Positions 16,896-25,482 of a DNA stretch of 64,000 nt are shown piece after piece. The position numbers and the translations under genes were made by a program. Position 1 is the first letter of the stretch. Each line of letters begins with the position of its first letter. The stretch is from Chryseobacterium tagetis. Lineage in GTDB: Bacteria; Bacteroidota; Bacteroidia; Flavobacteriales; Weeksellaceae. The stretch is from NCBI RefSeq assembly GCF_016735585.2, contig NZ_JAERSE020000001.1, forward strand, positions 186,001-250,000. The letters run 5' to 3'. Under the pieces are notes generated by a model, which saw only the letters and a program-made list of their open reading frames with translations, had not been told where the DNA came from and searched no databases.

Positions 16896-17630
16896 TTAAT
16901 TTTTTATACTTTTAATAAAGCTTTCTGCTTTGGATTTCCAATCTTGGTTTTCTAACAGAATTCTGACAAAAGCCGTTCCGATAATTCCACCATCGGCTTT
17001 TTCAGTTACATTTTCAAAATCTTCTTTTGATTTAATTCCAAAACCGATCATGACAGGATTTTGTAAGGGGAGAGAAGCTAATCGGGAAAGATATTCTTCA
17101 TTTTTTAAAACGGTATTTTCATTGCCGGTCGTAGAAGAAGAACTTACAGCATATAAAAAGCCTGAACTTAAAGAATCTAAATATGAAATTCTCTCATCTG
17201 AAGTTTCCGGAGTAACTAAAAATGTGAAATTCAGCTGGTACTTTTCTAAAATTTCCTGATAGTTTTTTTCAAATTCGATTGGAGGTAAATCGGGCAAAAT
17301 AAGTCCCGAAACTCCACATACGGCACATTCATGACAAAATCTTTCAAAACCAAAACTTAAAACCGGATTGATGTATCCCATTAAAATAATTGGGATTTTA
17401 ATTTCGTCTTTAATGGATTTTAACTGTGAAAATAATTTCTCAATCGTCATTCCGTTGTTTAAGGCGAGTTCATGTGCTTGCTGTATAACAGGACCGTCTG
17501 CAACCGGATCGGAATAAGGCATTCCGATTTCGATCATATCTGCTCCGGAATCCTGAATGTTTTTTATAATATCGGCAGTATCTTCCAACTGTGGAATTCC
17601 TGCGGTGAAGTAGATGTTTAGTTTTTTCAT
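16896..17630 (-). CDS. trpA: Tryptophan synthase alpha subunit
   Basis: A 244-residue TIM-barrel enzyme that cleaves indole-3-glycerol phosphate and channels indole to TrpB. It has MIEIGMPYSDPVADGPVIQ near 35, with the catalytic Glu and Asp region, IPIILMGYINPVLSFG, GVSGLILPDLPPIEFE, and the phosphate-binding GFGIKSKEDFENV and GGIIGTAFV. It is the last gene of the trp operon; its ATG overlaps the DoxX-like stop (ATGA). Confidence 0.95.
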   Translation of the reverse strand: MKKLNIYFTAGIPQLEDTADIIKNIQDSGADMIEIGMPYSDPVADGPVIQQAHELALNNGMTIEKLFSQLKSIKDEIKIPIILMGYINPVLSFGFERFCHECAVCGVSGLILPDLPPIEFEKNYQEILEKYQLNFTFLVTPETSDERISYLDSLSSGFLYAVSSSSTTGNENTVLKNEEYLSRLASLPLQNPVMIGFGIKSKEDFENVTEKADGGIIGTAFVRILLENQDWKSKAESFIKSIKN

Positions 17631-18169
17631 ATTTTTAAAAAATTTAAGATCATTCCTAATCCTTCTTGTGCAAACATTAAGACAAGTAAAAGAAGAGCAA
17701 CGAATATTGTTTTTAAAACTATTTTTCTTTTGGAAAAGCTAAAGTTGATAGTAGAGCTTTTAAATAATAGAATCAATTTTTGCCTGTTCAGGAAAAAGAC
17801 GATAAATATTAAAATCTGATAGAAAATAGCATTTGCCATGGCTCCTCTGTGAACTTCATAAAAGTAATCCTGCAAGATGACGTTGATGAGAATACTGGAA
17901 AGTATAAAGCCTCCGACTATTCTTGTTCTCGGAATTAAAAATAAGAATGAACCTATGATCTCGAATATTCCTAAAATAACAGCATACGTTTTTGAATAAG
18001 AATAAAATGCCCACATCAAATCCATCCCGTTGTAAGAGGATAAAGGTTTTGGATATTCTGTTATTTTACCGAACTGTTCAAATTTCGCAGCACCATAAAT
18101 AATCATATATAAAGCAACGAAAATCACAAATGACCATTCTAAAATATTGAGAATTTCTTTTTTAGTCAT
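17627..18169 (-). CDS. DoxX/MauE-like integral membrane protein inside the trp operon
   Basis: A 180-residue protein with about four or five membrane helices. [22 protein letters not shown] near 12, [26 protein letters not shown] near 65 and a conserved-looking [13 protein letters not shown] resemble the DoxX family, whose roles are mostly undefined. It overlaps trpB by 8 bases and trpA by 4, so it must be cotranslated with the trp synthase subunits. A direct link to tryptophan metabolism is not evident. Confidence 0.7.
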   Translation of the reverse strand: MTKKEILNILEWSFVIFVALYMIIYGAAKFEQFGKITEYPKPLSSYNGMDLMWAFYSYSKTYAVILGIFEIIGSFLFLIPRTRIVGGFILSSILINVILQDYFYEVHRGAMANAIFYQILIFIVFFLNRQKLILLFKSSTINFSFSKRKIVLKTIFVALLLLVLMFAQEGLGMILNFLKI

Positions 18170-19349
18170 TATTTAAGTGTTTTAAATACGTTTCCATATC
18201 CTTATCGCCTCGACCACTCAAGCAAATCACAACAACATTATTTTCTTTAAACTGTTTTTTATCTAAAACTGCCAATGCATGAGCACTTTCCAATGCCGGA
18301 ATAATTCCTTCCAGTTTTGTCAGTTCAAATGCAGACTGTAAGGCTTCATCATCATTGATACTGAAAAATTCTGCCCGTTTTTCTTTGAATAAATGAGCGT
18401 GAAAAGGTCCGATTCCCGGATAATCCAGTCCTGCTGAAATTGAATGAGGCTCAATAACCTGTCCGTCATCTGTCTGCATGACCAGACTTTTACTTCCGTG
18501 CAGAACACCTAAAGTACCTAAAAAGGTCGTAGCTGCAGATTTTCCTGAATCTATCCCGAAACCTCCTGCTTCTGCAGCAATGATTTTCACATTTTCTTCC
18601 TCTACGAAATGATAGAAAGTTCCGGCTGCATTGCTTCCGCCACCGACGCAGGCAATGACATAGTCAGGATTTTGTCTTCCGATGTGTTCAAAAAGCTGCT
18701 CTTTAATTTCTTTTGAAATGATACTCTGAAATCTTGCTACCAAATCAGGAAATGGATGAGGTCCAACAACGCTTCCGATGACATAATGTGTGGTTGCAGG
18801 ATGATTGATCCAGTCTCTTAAAGCTTCATTTACGGCGTCTTTTAGCGTTTTTGAACCTGAAGTTGCGGCAATCACTTCTGCACCCAACATTTTCATTCTT
18901 GCTACATTAGGAGCTTGTCTTTGAATGTCAATTTCTCCCATGTACACAATACATTCTAGTCCTAATAAAGCACAAGCCGTAGCAGTAGCCACACCATGTT
19001 GCCCGGCTCCGGTTTCTGCGATAATTCTGTTTTTTCCTAGGCGTTTTGCCAGTAAAACCTGTCCCAGCGCATTGTTGATTTTGTGAGCTCCCGTGTGATT
19101 TAGGTCTTCTCTTTTCAGGTAGATCTGAGTGTTGTATTTCTGACTTAAATTTTTTGAAAAATACAAAGGAGTGGCACGTCCCACATAATTTTTTAATAAA
19201 TCCTGATATTCCTTTTGAAACTCTTTCGATTCAATGATTTCAAGATAGTTTTTCTGTAATTCTTCTATATTCGGATAAAGTATTTCCGGGATGAAAGCTC
19301 CTCCGAATTCTCCATAATATCCGTATTCATCGGGGTTTTTATAATTCAT
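18162..19349 (-). CDS. trpB: Tryptophan synthase beta subunit
   Basis: A 395-residue PLP enzyme that joins indole and serine. Diagnostic motifs are [12 protein letters not shown] at the start, [20 protein letters not shown] near 85 with the PLP Lys, [20 protein letters not shown], and the phosphate loop [15 protein letters not shown] near 234. Late LSGRGDKDM is also typical. It belongs to the canonical TrpB1 group by length and N-terminus. It follows the GNAT gene by 4 bases. Confidence 0.96.
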   Translation of the reverse strand: MNYKNPDEYGYYGEFGGAFIPEILYPNIEELQKNYLEIIESKEFQKEYQDLLKNYVGRATPLYFSKNLSQKYNTQIYLKREDLNHTGAHKINNALGQVLLAKRLGKNRIIAETGAGQHGVATATACALLGLECIVYMGEIDIQRQAPNVARMKMLGAEVIAATSGSKTLKDAVNEALRDWINHPATTHYVIGSVVGPHPFPDLVARFQSIISKEIKEQLFEHIGRQNPDYVIACVGGGSNAAGTFYHFVEEENVKIIAAEAGGFGIDSGKSAATTFLGTLGVLHGSKSLVMQTDDGQVIEPHSISAGLDYPGIGPFHAHLFKEKRAEFFSINDDEALQSAFELTKLEGIIPALESAHALAVLDKKQFKENNVVVICLSGRGDKDMETYLKHLNND

Positions 19350-19353
19350 TTCT

Positions 19354-19899
19354 TTATTCTTTAATAATTAAATATGCATTGTTCTCATCGCTCAGCAGAT
19401 TGAGCTTTTCTTTTCTTTTTGCTGAAATATTAAAAATCAAAATATCATCGTCCTCCGAATTTACCCATTCTGATCCTGTATTTTCTTTGATCGCTTTACC
19501 TTTATCATATAATATTTCAACATTACATTTTTCATAAAACGAACGAAGCTCCTGATGACAGAATCCAATAGTCTCTACATTGTTTTTGACCACATAGTCC
19601 CTGAAATACTCAACAAGCTTAGCTCCATATCCTTTTTTCTTCTGGGCAGCAACAAGTCCGACAGCTTCTGCAAAGGGTAGTTGTATTCCTGATATTTCCA
19701 ATACAAAATCGTAATTAACACGGATGAGTGACTGTATATTTTTATCAGCATCCAATAAAAAATGAAATGTTGAATTTTTGAAGAATGTGCGGAAATAATC
19801 AGACTTCATTGAGTTCCATGATGAAATATCCCAAAGCTGAAGAATATGTTGAATTTCCGTTTCGGTTAATTCTTTGGTGTGTTTTATCTGATATTCCAT
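19354..19899 (-). CDS. GNAT-family N-acetyltransferase inside the trp operon
   Basis: A 181-residue protein with a GNAT-like core: [28 protein letters not shown] near 77-104, where [10 protein letters not shown] fits the acetyl-CoA-binding Q/RxxGxG/A motif A, followed by [23 protein letters not shown]. It resembles acyl-CoA N-acyltransferases of unknown substrate. It lies 60 bases after trpF and 4 before trpB. The link to tryptophan synthesis is only by position. Confidence 0.75.
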   Translation of the reverse strand: MEYQIKHTKELTETEIQHILQLWDISSWNSMKSDYFRTFFKNSTFHFLLDADKNIQSLIRVNYDFVLEISGIQLPFAEAVGLVAAQKKKGYGAKLVEYFRDYVVKNNVETIGFCHQELRSFYEKCNVEILYDKGKAIKENTGSEWVNSEDDDILIFNISAKRKEKLNLLSDENNAYLIIKE

Positions 19900-19959
19900 G
19901 TTAGTAAATATTTTTTGCTCTTTGGTCTGTTTTTGTTTAGCTCCTGTTTTTGAGTTTTT

Positions 19960-20601
19960 TTATAAAGATGATATAAATCTTTTTATTTTGCCGGTGTCTT
20001 TATCACCAGGTTTTGTTTCGAATTTTGAATTGATATCTAGTGCAAATGGTTTCTGCTTCAGTTGCTCAATATTTTCTATGTTTTCTTCTGAAATACCGCC
20101 ACTAAGAAAATAGGGAAGTGGGATCTCAAGAGTATTTAAAATGTTCCAGTCAAACTGTTTTCCGGTTCCGCCAAATGCTTTGCTGTCTGTATCAAATAAG
20201 AAATAGTTGATGGTTGATAGGCTTTGGTTGATGGATTTCTGTAATTCATTGGCAGATTGATTTCCTATTCTGATTACTTGAATTATTTTAATCTTCGGGT
20301 TGATTTTTTGTTTTAATTTAATAATAAAGTCTTCACTTTCATCACCATGAAGCTGAACAAAATTCAAAGCTGCTCTTTCCGTTATTTCAATAATTTTTTC
20401 AAGAGTTTCATTCACAAATACTCCAACTTTTCCCTGATGATCAATCTTTGAAATTTCTTCTAAACTCAAATGATTCAGAACATATCTCGGAGATTTTTCG
20501 TAGAAAATAAAGCCCAGAAAATCTGTATTCAGAGAAATCAATTCCTGAACCTGATCTAATCGGGTGAGTCCACAAACTTTTATTCGGAGTTGATTCTTCA
20601 T
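19960..20601 (-). CDS. trpF: Phosphoribosylanthranilate isomerase
   Basis: A 213-residue TIM barrel beginning MKNQLRIKVCGLTRLDQVQ, with the catalytic Cys in IKVCGLT; later LGFIFYEKSPRYV, FVQLHGDESEDF, LFDTDSKAFGGTGKQFDWN (catalytic Asp region) and FLSGGISEENIE. An ATG 33 bases upstream inside trpC is possible, but the ATG one base after the trpC stop gives the family N-terminus. It isomerises phosphoribosylanthranilate. Confidence 0.94.
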   Translation of the reverse strand: MKNQLRIKVCGLTRLDQVQELISLNTDFLGFIFYEKSPRYVLNHLSLEEISKIDHQGKVGVFVNETLEKIIEITERAALNFVQLHGDESEDFIIKLKQKINPKIKIIQVIRIGNQSANELQKSINQSLSTINYFLFDTDSKAFGGTGKQFDWNILNTLEIPLPYFLSGGISEENIENIEQLKQKPFALDINSKFETKPGDKDTGKIKRFISSL

Positions 20602-20602
20602 T

Positions 20603-21382
20603 TTAAATTGTAGTATTGAAAATAAATTCCTCAAATGCTTTGGCAGGATTGGTATTTCTCATAAAATATTCACCCATTAAAAATCCGTCAAAACCTTTGT
20701 TTTTTAAATAGTTAAAATTATCAATCGTATAAATTCCGCTTTCTGCTACAGATAGGGTGTTTTCCGGAAGCAGGTTTTTCAATTGAACAGAATGTTGCAG
20801 ATCGACTTTAAAATCTTTTAAATTTCGGTTGTTAATTCCCACCAGATCGATACTGGAATTGTAATGTTTTAATTCTTCCTCAGTATGGATTTCCAATAAC
20901 ACTTCTAATCCTAATTCATGAGCCAACTCTGTGAATTCCAGTGTTTGTTGTGGTGAAAGACAGGCTGCAATCAATAAAACGACATCTGCTCCCATACTTT
21001 TTGCTTCATACAACTGATACTCATCAATCATAAAATCTTTCCGCAGAATAGGAATATTGATCTGATTTCTGACCTGTAAAATATCTTCGAAACTTCCTCC
21101 GAAAAAATCTTTATCTGTTAAAATCGAAATTCCGCTTGCTCCGAAATGTTCATAGGCTGAAACGACTTTTAATGGGGAGACTTTATCATTAATGATTCCT
21201 TTGGAAGGTGACTGCCTTTTGAATTCAGCAATAATTCCAGATTTTGATTGTAGAGTTTCTTTTAAAGAAAAGGTTTCTCTTCCGAAAAATTCTGAATCTA
21301 TCAGCTGATGCAAAGAAATTTTTGATTTTGAATCCGAAATTTCTTGCTTTTTGGTATATATGATTGTATCTAAAATATTCAT
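20603..21382 (-). CDS. trpC: Indole-3-glycerol phosphate synthase
   Basis: A 259-residue monofunctional enzyme. It has GIIAEFKRQSPSKGII near 48 with the catalytic Glu and Lys, the ILTDKDFFGGSFEDI strand, PILRKDFMIDEYQLYEAKSMGADVVLLI, and VGINNRNLKDFKVDL and SVAESGI. It ring-closes carboxyphenylaminodeoxyribulose phosphate. It is separate from TrpF, unlike the fused enterobacterial form. Confidence 0.95.
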   Translation of the reverse strand: MNILDTIIYTKKQEISDSKSKISLHQLIDSEFFGRETFSLKETLQSKSGIIAEFKRQSPSKGIINDKVSPLKVVSAYEHFGASGISILTDKDFFGGSFEDILQVRNQINIPILRKDFMIDEYQLYEAKSMGADVVLLIAACLSPQQTLEFTELAHELGLEVLLEIHTEEELKHYNSSIDLVGINNRNLKDFKVDLQHSVQLKNLLPENTLSVAESGIYTIDNFNYLKNKGFDGFLMGEYFMRNTNPAKAFEEFIFNTTI

Positions 21383-21391
21383 CTCCAGATT

Positions 21392-21775
21392 TTACTCGTT
21401 TATTGGTAAGTTCAGCTCAATAGTTTCATTATTGTAATAGATCTTTATTTTGTTTTCAAGAAATTCATTCTTTTTGAAATGAAGTGTTGAAAGTGCTTTG
21501 TAAGGAAGTTTGATCATCAATAAAGTGTTGATATTGATTAGAAAACTATATCCCTCTGCAGGAATAAAAATATATTTTGAATTTGGTGATTCGAATTGAA
21601 ATTCATCCAAATTAAAATTCAATCTGTTCCATTTATTTTCAAAATAGTTATCAGAAAGATTCTTGCCGTTTATATACAGTTCAGCAATATGCAACTCTCG
21701 ACCGTTGTTAGGCTCGTCATATCCAATAATTTTCAATTCGATTTTTCTGTTTTTAGATTGATAAAGTGTTTTCAT
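21392..21775 (-). CDS. Hypothetical protein between trpD and trpC
   Basis: A 127-residue, apparently cytoplasmic protein without signal or membrane segment. It is rich in beta-prone residues (RKIELKIIGYDEPNNGRELHIAELYINGKNL; IYYNNETIELNLPINE). I do not recognise the family. It starts one base after the trpD stop and ends 9 bases before trpC, so it is cotranscribed with the trp genes. Confidence 0.7.
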   Translation of the reverse strand: MKTLYQSKNRKIELKIIGYDEPNNGRELHIAELYINGKNLSDNYFENKWNRLNFNLDEFQFESPNSKYIFIPAEGYSFLININTLLMIKLPYKALSTLHFKKNEFLENKIKIYYNNETIELNLPINE

Positions 21776-21776
21776 T

Positions 21777-22766
21777 TTAGACGATAATTAATTGATTCAA
21801 ACTATTAAGCGCTTTGCCATTAAGCAAACTTTCTTTAGCCAAATTCAAACAATTTTCATAGTCTCCAAACTTATTGGTATGTTGCAATGCAACTGCTGCA
21901 TTAGCCAAAACAACCGCATTTTGCGATTCTGTACCTTTTCCTTCCAAAATATTCCTAAAAATTTTTGCGGTTTCCTTCGTGTTTTTCCCGGCTTCTATAC
22001 TTTCAGGAGTAACGGTTATAAAACCAAGTTCTTCCGGCGAATAGATTTTTTCTCCGTTTTTTGTAATAATCTTACTGTCTTGGGTTAAGCTTATTTCATC
22101 ATAACCATCCATTCCGTGGACCAAAATGAAGTCTTTTTCATCTTTTTGCAGTAAATACTGGTATATTCTTGCAATTTCCAGGTTGTAGGTTCCAATCATG
22201 GAATATTTAGGCTTGGCAGGATTTACTAAAGGACCTAATAAATTGAAAAATGTTCTTAGTCCTAAAGATTTTCTCAAGCTTACTACAGATTTTAAAGCGG
22301 GATGAAAGTAGGGAGCGTGCAAAAAGCAGATATTGGCTTTCTGTAACTCATCATTTAATTCATCTGAATTAGTTTTAAACTGATATCCCAATTCCTCCAA
22401 AAGATTGGATGCTCCGGTTACTGTGGAAGCTCCATAATTTCCATGCTTGATTACTTTTTGTCCGGCTCCTGCAATGACAAAACTTGCCAGTGTAGAAATG
22501 TTGATCGTATTTTTTCCGTCACCACCGGTTCCTACAATATCAATGGCATCACTTGCATCCAGATCTACCGGAACTGCCATTTGTAAAAGAGCTTCTCTGA
22601 AACCTTCCAGTTCCTGTAAGGTGATGTTTCGCATCAGGAAAATACTTACAAAAGCAGTGACTTCCGTTTCGTTGAATTTATTTTGGGCAATTTCAATCAT
22701 GATGGCCTTTGCCTCAGATTTGGACAACGTATTGTGATTGAAAAGATATTGCAGAATTTCTTTCAT
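21777..22766 (-). CDS. trpD: Anthranilate phosphoribosyltransferase
   Basis: A 329-residue enzyme that joins anthranilate and PRPP. Motifs are DIVGTGGDGKNTINIST near 81 for PRPP binding, VIKHGNYGASTVTGASNLLEELG near 105 with the KHGN loop, ALKSVVSLRKSLGLRTFFNLLGPLVNPAKP near 157, and VLVHGMDGYDEIS. It is not fused to TrpG. The start is 5 bases after the trpG stop. Confidence 0.95.
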   Translation of the reverse strand: MKEILQYLFNHNTLSKSEAKAIMIEIAQNKFNETEVTAFVSIFLMRNITLQELEGFREALLQMAVPVDLDASDAIDIVGTGGDGKNTINISTLASFVIAGAGQKVIKHGNYGASTVTGASNLLEELGYQFKTNSDELNDELQKANICFLHAPYFHPALKSVVSLRKSLGLRTFFNLLGPLVNPAKPKYSMIGTYNLEIARIYQYLLQKDEKDFILVHGMDGYDEISLTQDSKIITKNGEKIYSPEELGFITVTPESIEAGKNTKETAKIFRNILEGKGTESQNAVVLANAAVALQHTNKFGDYENCLNLAKESLLNGKALNSLNQLIIV

Positions 22767-22771
22767 GTTAT

Positions 22772-23383
22772 TTAATTTAAAAGAAAGTTTTTGATGATGG
22801 TTTCTCCATCCGGAGTTAAAATACTTTCAGGGTGATATTGAACGCCGTGAACATCATAGTTTTTGTGTTTTAAACTCATGATCATTCCTTTGCTGTCTGT
22901 GCTGGTAATTACCAGTTCTTCAGGGAAGTCTTCGGGATTGACTGCCCAACTGTGATATCTTCCGACTTCCAGAGTCTGTGGCAAACCATTAAAAAGTGTA
23001 TGTTCATTGGTTTGGATGGCTTCCGTAGCAACACCGTGATAAATTTCGCTGAGGTTGATTAAGCTTCCTCCAAAAGCTTCCGCAATGGCTTGCTGACCAA
23101 GACAAACACCTAAAATACTTTTGGTAGGAGCGTATTCTTTAATGACATCCAGAAGAATTCCGGCTTCTTCAGGAATTCCGGGACCGGGTGAAAGGATGAT
23201 TTTATCATATTTTTGTATTTCTTCTAAAGTAATTTCATCATTTCTTGCAACATCTACTCTTGTGCTCAGAATTCTTTCGATCATTTGAACCAAATTATAA
23301 GTAAAACTGTCGTAATTATCGAAGACTAAAACTTTAGCTGTTGGTTGTTGGTTGTTGGTTGTTGGGTTTGAAATATTTGTCAT
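22772..23383 (-). CDS. trpG: Anthranilate synthase glutaminase component
   Basis: A 203-residue class I glutamine amidotransferase. The glutaminase triad is visible: Cys in ILGVCLGQQAIAEAFGG, and His-Pro-Glu in VQYHPESILTPDG. The fold proper begins at KVLVFDNYDSFTYN near 18. The preceding residues (PTTNNQQPTA) are encoded by the heptamer array at 23339-23365, so the N-terminus looks extended by repeat DNA. The start ATG overlaps the S23 gene stop (TAATG). It supplies ammonia to TrpE. Confidence 0.93.
   Translation of the reverse strand: MTNISNPTTNNQQPTAKVLVFDNYDSFTYNLVQMIERILSTRVDVARNDEITLEEIQKYDKIILSPGPGIPEEAGILLDVIKEYAPTKSILGVCLGQQAIAEAFGGSLINLSEIYHGVATEAIQTNEHTLFNGLPQTLEVGRYHSWAVNPEDFPEELVITSTDSKGMIMSLKHKNYDVHGVQYHPESILTPDGETIIKNFLLN
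23339..23365. repeat. TTGTTGG heptamer array, downstream arm of the S23 cassette
   Basis: Three full TTGTTGG units preceded by TGTTGG on the plus strand, so CCAACAA in the trp mRNA. It is inside the 5' end of trpG. It is inverted relative to the array at 23754-23781: 24 of 27 aligned positions are complementary. Confidence 0.9.
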
Positions 23384-23736
23384 TATTTTGTCTTGTAATA
23401 ATTAATAAATCCGTTTAATAACTTTTTGCAAATCGTAATTTGATTTGATATTGATGTAAGCTTTTCGTCGTTAATATATTCTAGATCTAATGATAAATAA
23501 AACTGTGTTTCAAGTTCAAAAAGAGAACCTCTTGCAATAAAAAGAAAATGTATTGTTTCTTTAGAGGTATTTCTTCCGCATCCTTCTGCAATATTTGAAG
23601 GAACAGAAACTGCAGATCTTCTCATTTGATTTGTCAATCCAAAAATTTCTTCTTTTGGATAATTTTTTGTTGAATCATAAACGATTTTTGTAAGTTTTCT
23701 CGCCTCAATCCAAACATCTAAATTCTTGTATTCCAT
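23383..23736 (-). CDS. S23/IVP four-helix-bundle protein within the trp operon
   Basis: A 117-residue protein starting MEYKNLDVWIEARKLTK. FGLTNQMRRSAVSVPSNIAEG near 33-53 and ARGSLFELETQ near 68 are the hallmark of the S23 (23S rRNA-intervening-sequence) protein family, all-helical proteins first found in insertions within 23S rRNA; their function is unclear. The frame is open further upstream, but that part (LLLVDGCWLI) is translated from heptamer repeat DNA, so the ATG at 23736 is preferred. It lies between trpE and trpG, and its stop overlaps the trpG start. Inverted heptamer arrays closely bracket it. Confidence 0.85.
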   Translation of the reverse strand: MEYKNLDVWIEARKLTKIVYDSTKNYPKEEIFGLTNQMRRSAVSVPSNIAEGCGRNTSKETIHFLFIARGSLFELETQFYLSLDLEYINDEKLTSISNQITICKKLLNGFINYYKTK

Positions 23737-23753
23737 ATCTGTATTTTTAAAAT

Positions 23754-23781
23754 CTATCAACCAACAACCATCAACCAACAA
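23754..23781. repeat. CCAACAA heptamer array, upstream arm of the S23 cassette
   Basis: Four 7-base units on the plus strand: CTATCAA, CCAACAA, CCATCAA, CCAACAA. In the trp mRNA these read as UUGUUGG-type units. The trpE stop codon (TGA, 23771-23773) is part of the array. Confidence 0.9.
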
Positions 23782-25195
23782 CAATCTTCTCCGCTTTCTC
23801 AACTGCTTTTTTAAGGGCATTCAGTTTATTGTTCACTTCCTGGAGTTCACTTTCTGCATTTGATTTTGCTACAATTCCGGCTCCGGCTTGATAATACAGT
23901 GTGTTGTTTTTACTTAAAAAAGTACGGATCATAATCGCCTGATTGCAGCTTCCGTTCAAACCAATCATTCCGATACAGCCTCCGTAATAACCACGTGAAT
24001 CTTTTTCATAAGTATTGATTAATTGAAGAGCTTTGTGTTTTGGAGCTCCACTTAAAGTTCCCTGCGGAAATGTAGTCGCAACCATTTCAAAAGGATTGGT
24101 ATCTTCATGCAAATCTGCTGTGACTTCGCTTACCATGTGAATGACATGAGAAAAAAGCTGGATTTCCTTGAGTTTGGTAACGGTTATGTTTTTTCCTAAT
24201 TTTCCTAAGTCATTTCGGGCCAAATCTACCAACATTGTATGTTCTGCATTTTCTTTCGGATCATTTTTTAGAGATTCAACAGACTGTAAATCGGTTTCAA
24301 AATGCCCTGTTCTTTTGAAAGTTCCTGCAATAGGATGGATAATCGCTTTGTGATCCTTAATAATCAACTGACTTTCCGGGCTTGACCCGAATAATTTGTA
24401 ATCTCCGTAATCAAAAAAGAAAAGATAAGGAGACGGATTGATGTTTCGTAATGCACGGTATACATTGAATTCGTCACCTTTGAATTTTTGCTCAAATCTT
24501 CGGCTTAAAACCAACTGGAAAACATCGCCTCTCATACAGTGTTTCTGCGCGGTTTTTACCAGTTCTATATATTCCTCGTCAGTAATATTAGAAGTTTCGT
24601 CAGCTGTTTTTTCGAAAGGATAAATAACTGAATTTTGATTTTTAATCAAGCTTTCTAATGAGTATAATTCAGATTTTATACCCTTGATCTGGTTTTCAAT
24701 AATATGCATTTCATCATTGTAATGATTGATAGCGATCACATACTGATAAAGTCTGTAACGCAGAATTGGAATTTCCACTTCTTTACTTTGAGCTTTAAAC
24801 GTAAGGTTTTCGAAAAATTGTACAGCTTCAAAACTGGTATATCCGAAAAGGCTCTGAGCAGTTTCTTCTATAGTATCTTTGGTTTTGTTGCTGATAAAAG
24901 ATTTTGAAAAATTATTTAAAAGCTCAGGAACATTATGATCCGCCAAAAGATGTTTCTTTGGATCTTCATTAGGGAATTTTACCTCGAATTCCTTAAGATT
25001 TTTCATTTCTATTCCGGCAATAGCATTGATCGCAATGAACGAGAAATTATTATCCATATTTTTAGCATCCGAACTTTCCAAAAGAATCGTATCACGAAAC
25101 TGATCTCTTATTTTCAGATAGATGTTCATGGGAGTTTGCAGATCTCCCAGCATTTTTTTTGAAGTTGTTTTTATGTTGATGTTTTGTGTGAACAT
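23771..25195 (-). CDS. trpE: Anthranilate synthase component I
   Basis: A 474-residue chorismate-utilising enzyme. LLESSDA near 38 is the tryptophan-binding feedback site. The catalytic half has MRGDVFQLVLSRRFEQKF near 239, GSSPESQLI, IAGTFKRTG, LVDLARNDLG, SHVIHMVSEV and TLSGAPKHKALQLI. The frame is open 18 codons further up, but the ATG at 25195 yields the usual N-terminus. The last codons and stop (KIVVG then TGA) fall in the heptamer array. It follows a leader peptide and attenuator. Confidence 0.95.
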   Translation of the reverse strand: MFTQNINIKTTSKKMLGDLQTPMNIYLKIRDQFRDTILLESSDAKNMDNNFSFIAINAIAGIEMKNLKEFEVKFPNEDPKKHLLADHNVPELLNNFSKSFISNKTKDTIEETAQSLFGYTSFEAVQFFENLTFKAQSKEVEIPILRYRLYQYVIAINHYNDEMHIIENQIKGIKSELYSLESLIKNQNSVIYPFEKTADETSNITDEEYIELVKTAQKHCMRGDVFQLVLSRRFEQKFKGDEFNVYRALRNINPSPYLFFFDYGDYKLFGSSPESQLIIKDHKAIIHPIAGTFKRTGHFETDLQSVESLKNDPKENAEHTMLVDLARNDLGKLGKNITVTKLKEIQLFSHVIHMVSEVTADLHEDTNPFEMVATTFPQGTLSGAPKHKALQLINTYEKDSRGYYGGCIGMIGLNGSCNQAIMIRTFLSKNNTLYYQAGAGIVAKSNAESELQEVNNKLNALKKAVEKAEKIVVG

Positions 25196-25220
25196 TGGTA
25201 GTGTTTTAAATTTTAGGAAT

Positions 25221-25253
25221 AAAAAAAAGACTTTAACGAAAATCGTCAAAGTC
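25221..25253 (-). terminator. trp attenuator terminator
   Basis: In the leader transcript GACTTTGACG (25253-25244) pairs with CGTTAAAGTC (25238-25229), 10 bp with one G-U, a 5-base loop, and then eight U (25228-25221). It lies between trpL and trpE and would stop transcription before trpE. Confidence 0.88.
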
Positions 25254-25320
25254 TCTGTATATTTTTCTATAATATTCTAGCTGCGGATTAACAACAAGAG
25301 TATAGCATCAGACCCGACGA
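25243..25320 (-). promoter_or_regulatory. trp antiterminator pairing
   Basis: Leader bases UCGUCGGGUCU (25320-25310) can pair with AGACUUUGACGA (25254-25243), 5 bp plus 4 bp around a small internal loop with possible G-U pairs. The second strand is the left arm of the terminator, so the two structures exclude each other. The first strand begins 13 bases after the third Trp codon, where it would be free when a ribosome stalls. Confidence 0.65.
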
Positions 25321-25365
25321 AGAGTTTGAATGCCACCACCAAAATTTGTTGTTTGAAGTAATCAT
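25288..25365 (-). CDS. trpL: trp operon leader peptide with three tandem Trp codons
   Basis: A 25-residue open frame, ATG to TAA, with Trp at residues 9-11 (three TGG codons in a row, 25341-25333), within MITSNNKFWWWHSN. Three consecutive Trp codons, followed by alternative hairpins and a U tract before trpE, are the signature of ribosome-mediated attenuation: a ribosome starved for Trp-tRNA stalls and favours the antiterminator. The -7 box ends only four bases before the ATG, so the message may be leaderless. No Shine-Dalgarno is seen. Confidence 0.88.
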   Translation of the reverse strand: MITSNNKFWWWHSNSSSGLMLYSCC

Positions 25366-25369
25366 GATG

Positions 25370-25377
25370 CAAATGTA
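25370..25377 (-). promoter_or_regulatory. -7 box of the trp operon promoter
   Basis: TACATTTG on the minus strand is an exact TAnnTTTG. No TTG at a normal -33 distance was found (nearest is 32 bases away). Transcription would start at about the trpL ATG. Confidence 0.6.
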
Positions 25378-25451
25378 GATATTTTTTTGAAATGAGAAAT
25401 AAAAATTAACAAAATTTTATTCCGGTTTAATTTACGGTTAACTTGAAATAA

Positions 25452-25476
25452 AAAAACTTCCGTGAAGGAAGTTTTT
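25452..25476. terminator. Hairpin terminator after the ankyrin gene
   Basis: AAAAACTTCC and GGAAGTTTTT form a perfect 10-bp stem with a 5-base loop just after the ankyrin stop codon. A/T runs are on both sides. Confidence 0.72.
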
Positions 25477-25482
25477 ATGATG

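Noticed and set aside
23737..23820. Longer N-terminus for the S23 protein
   Set aside because: The extension is translated heptamer-array DNA overlapping trpE; the family starts at MEYKNLDVW.
25251..25440. Promoter -33 element for the trp operon
   Set aside because: The only TTG on the minus strand is 32 bases from the -7 box, outside the usual range.
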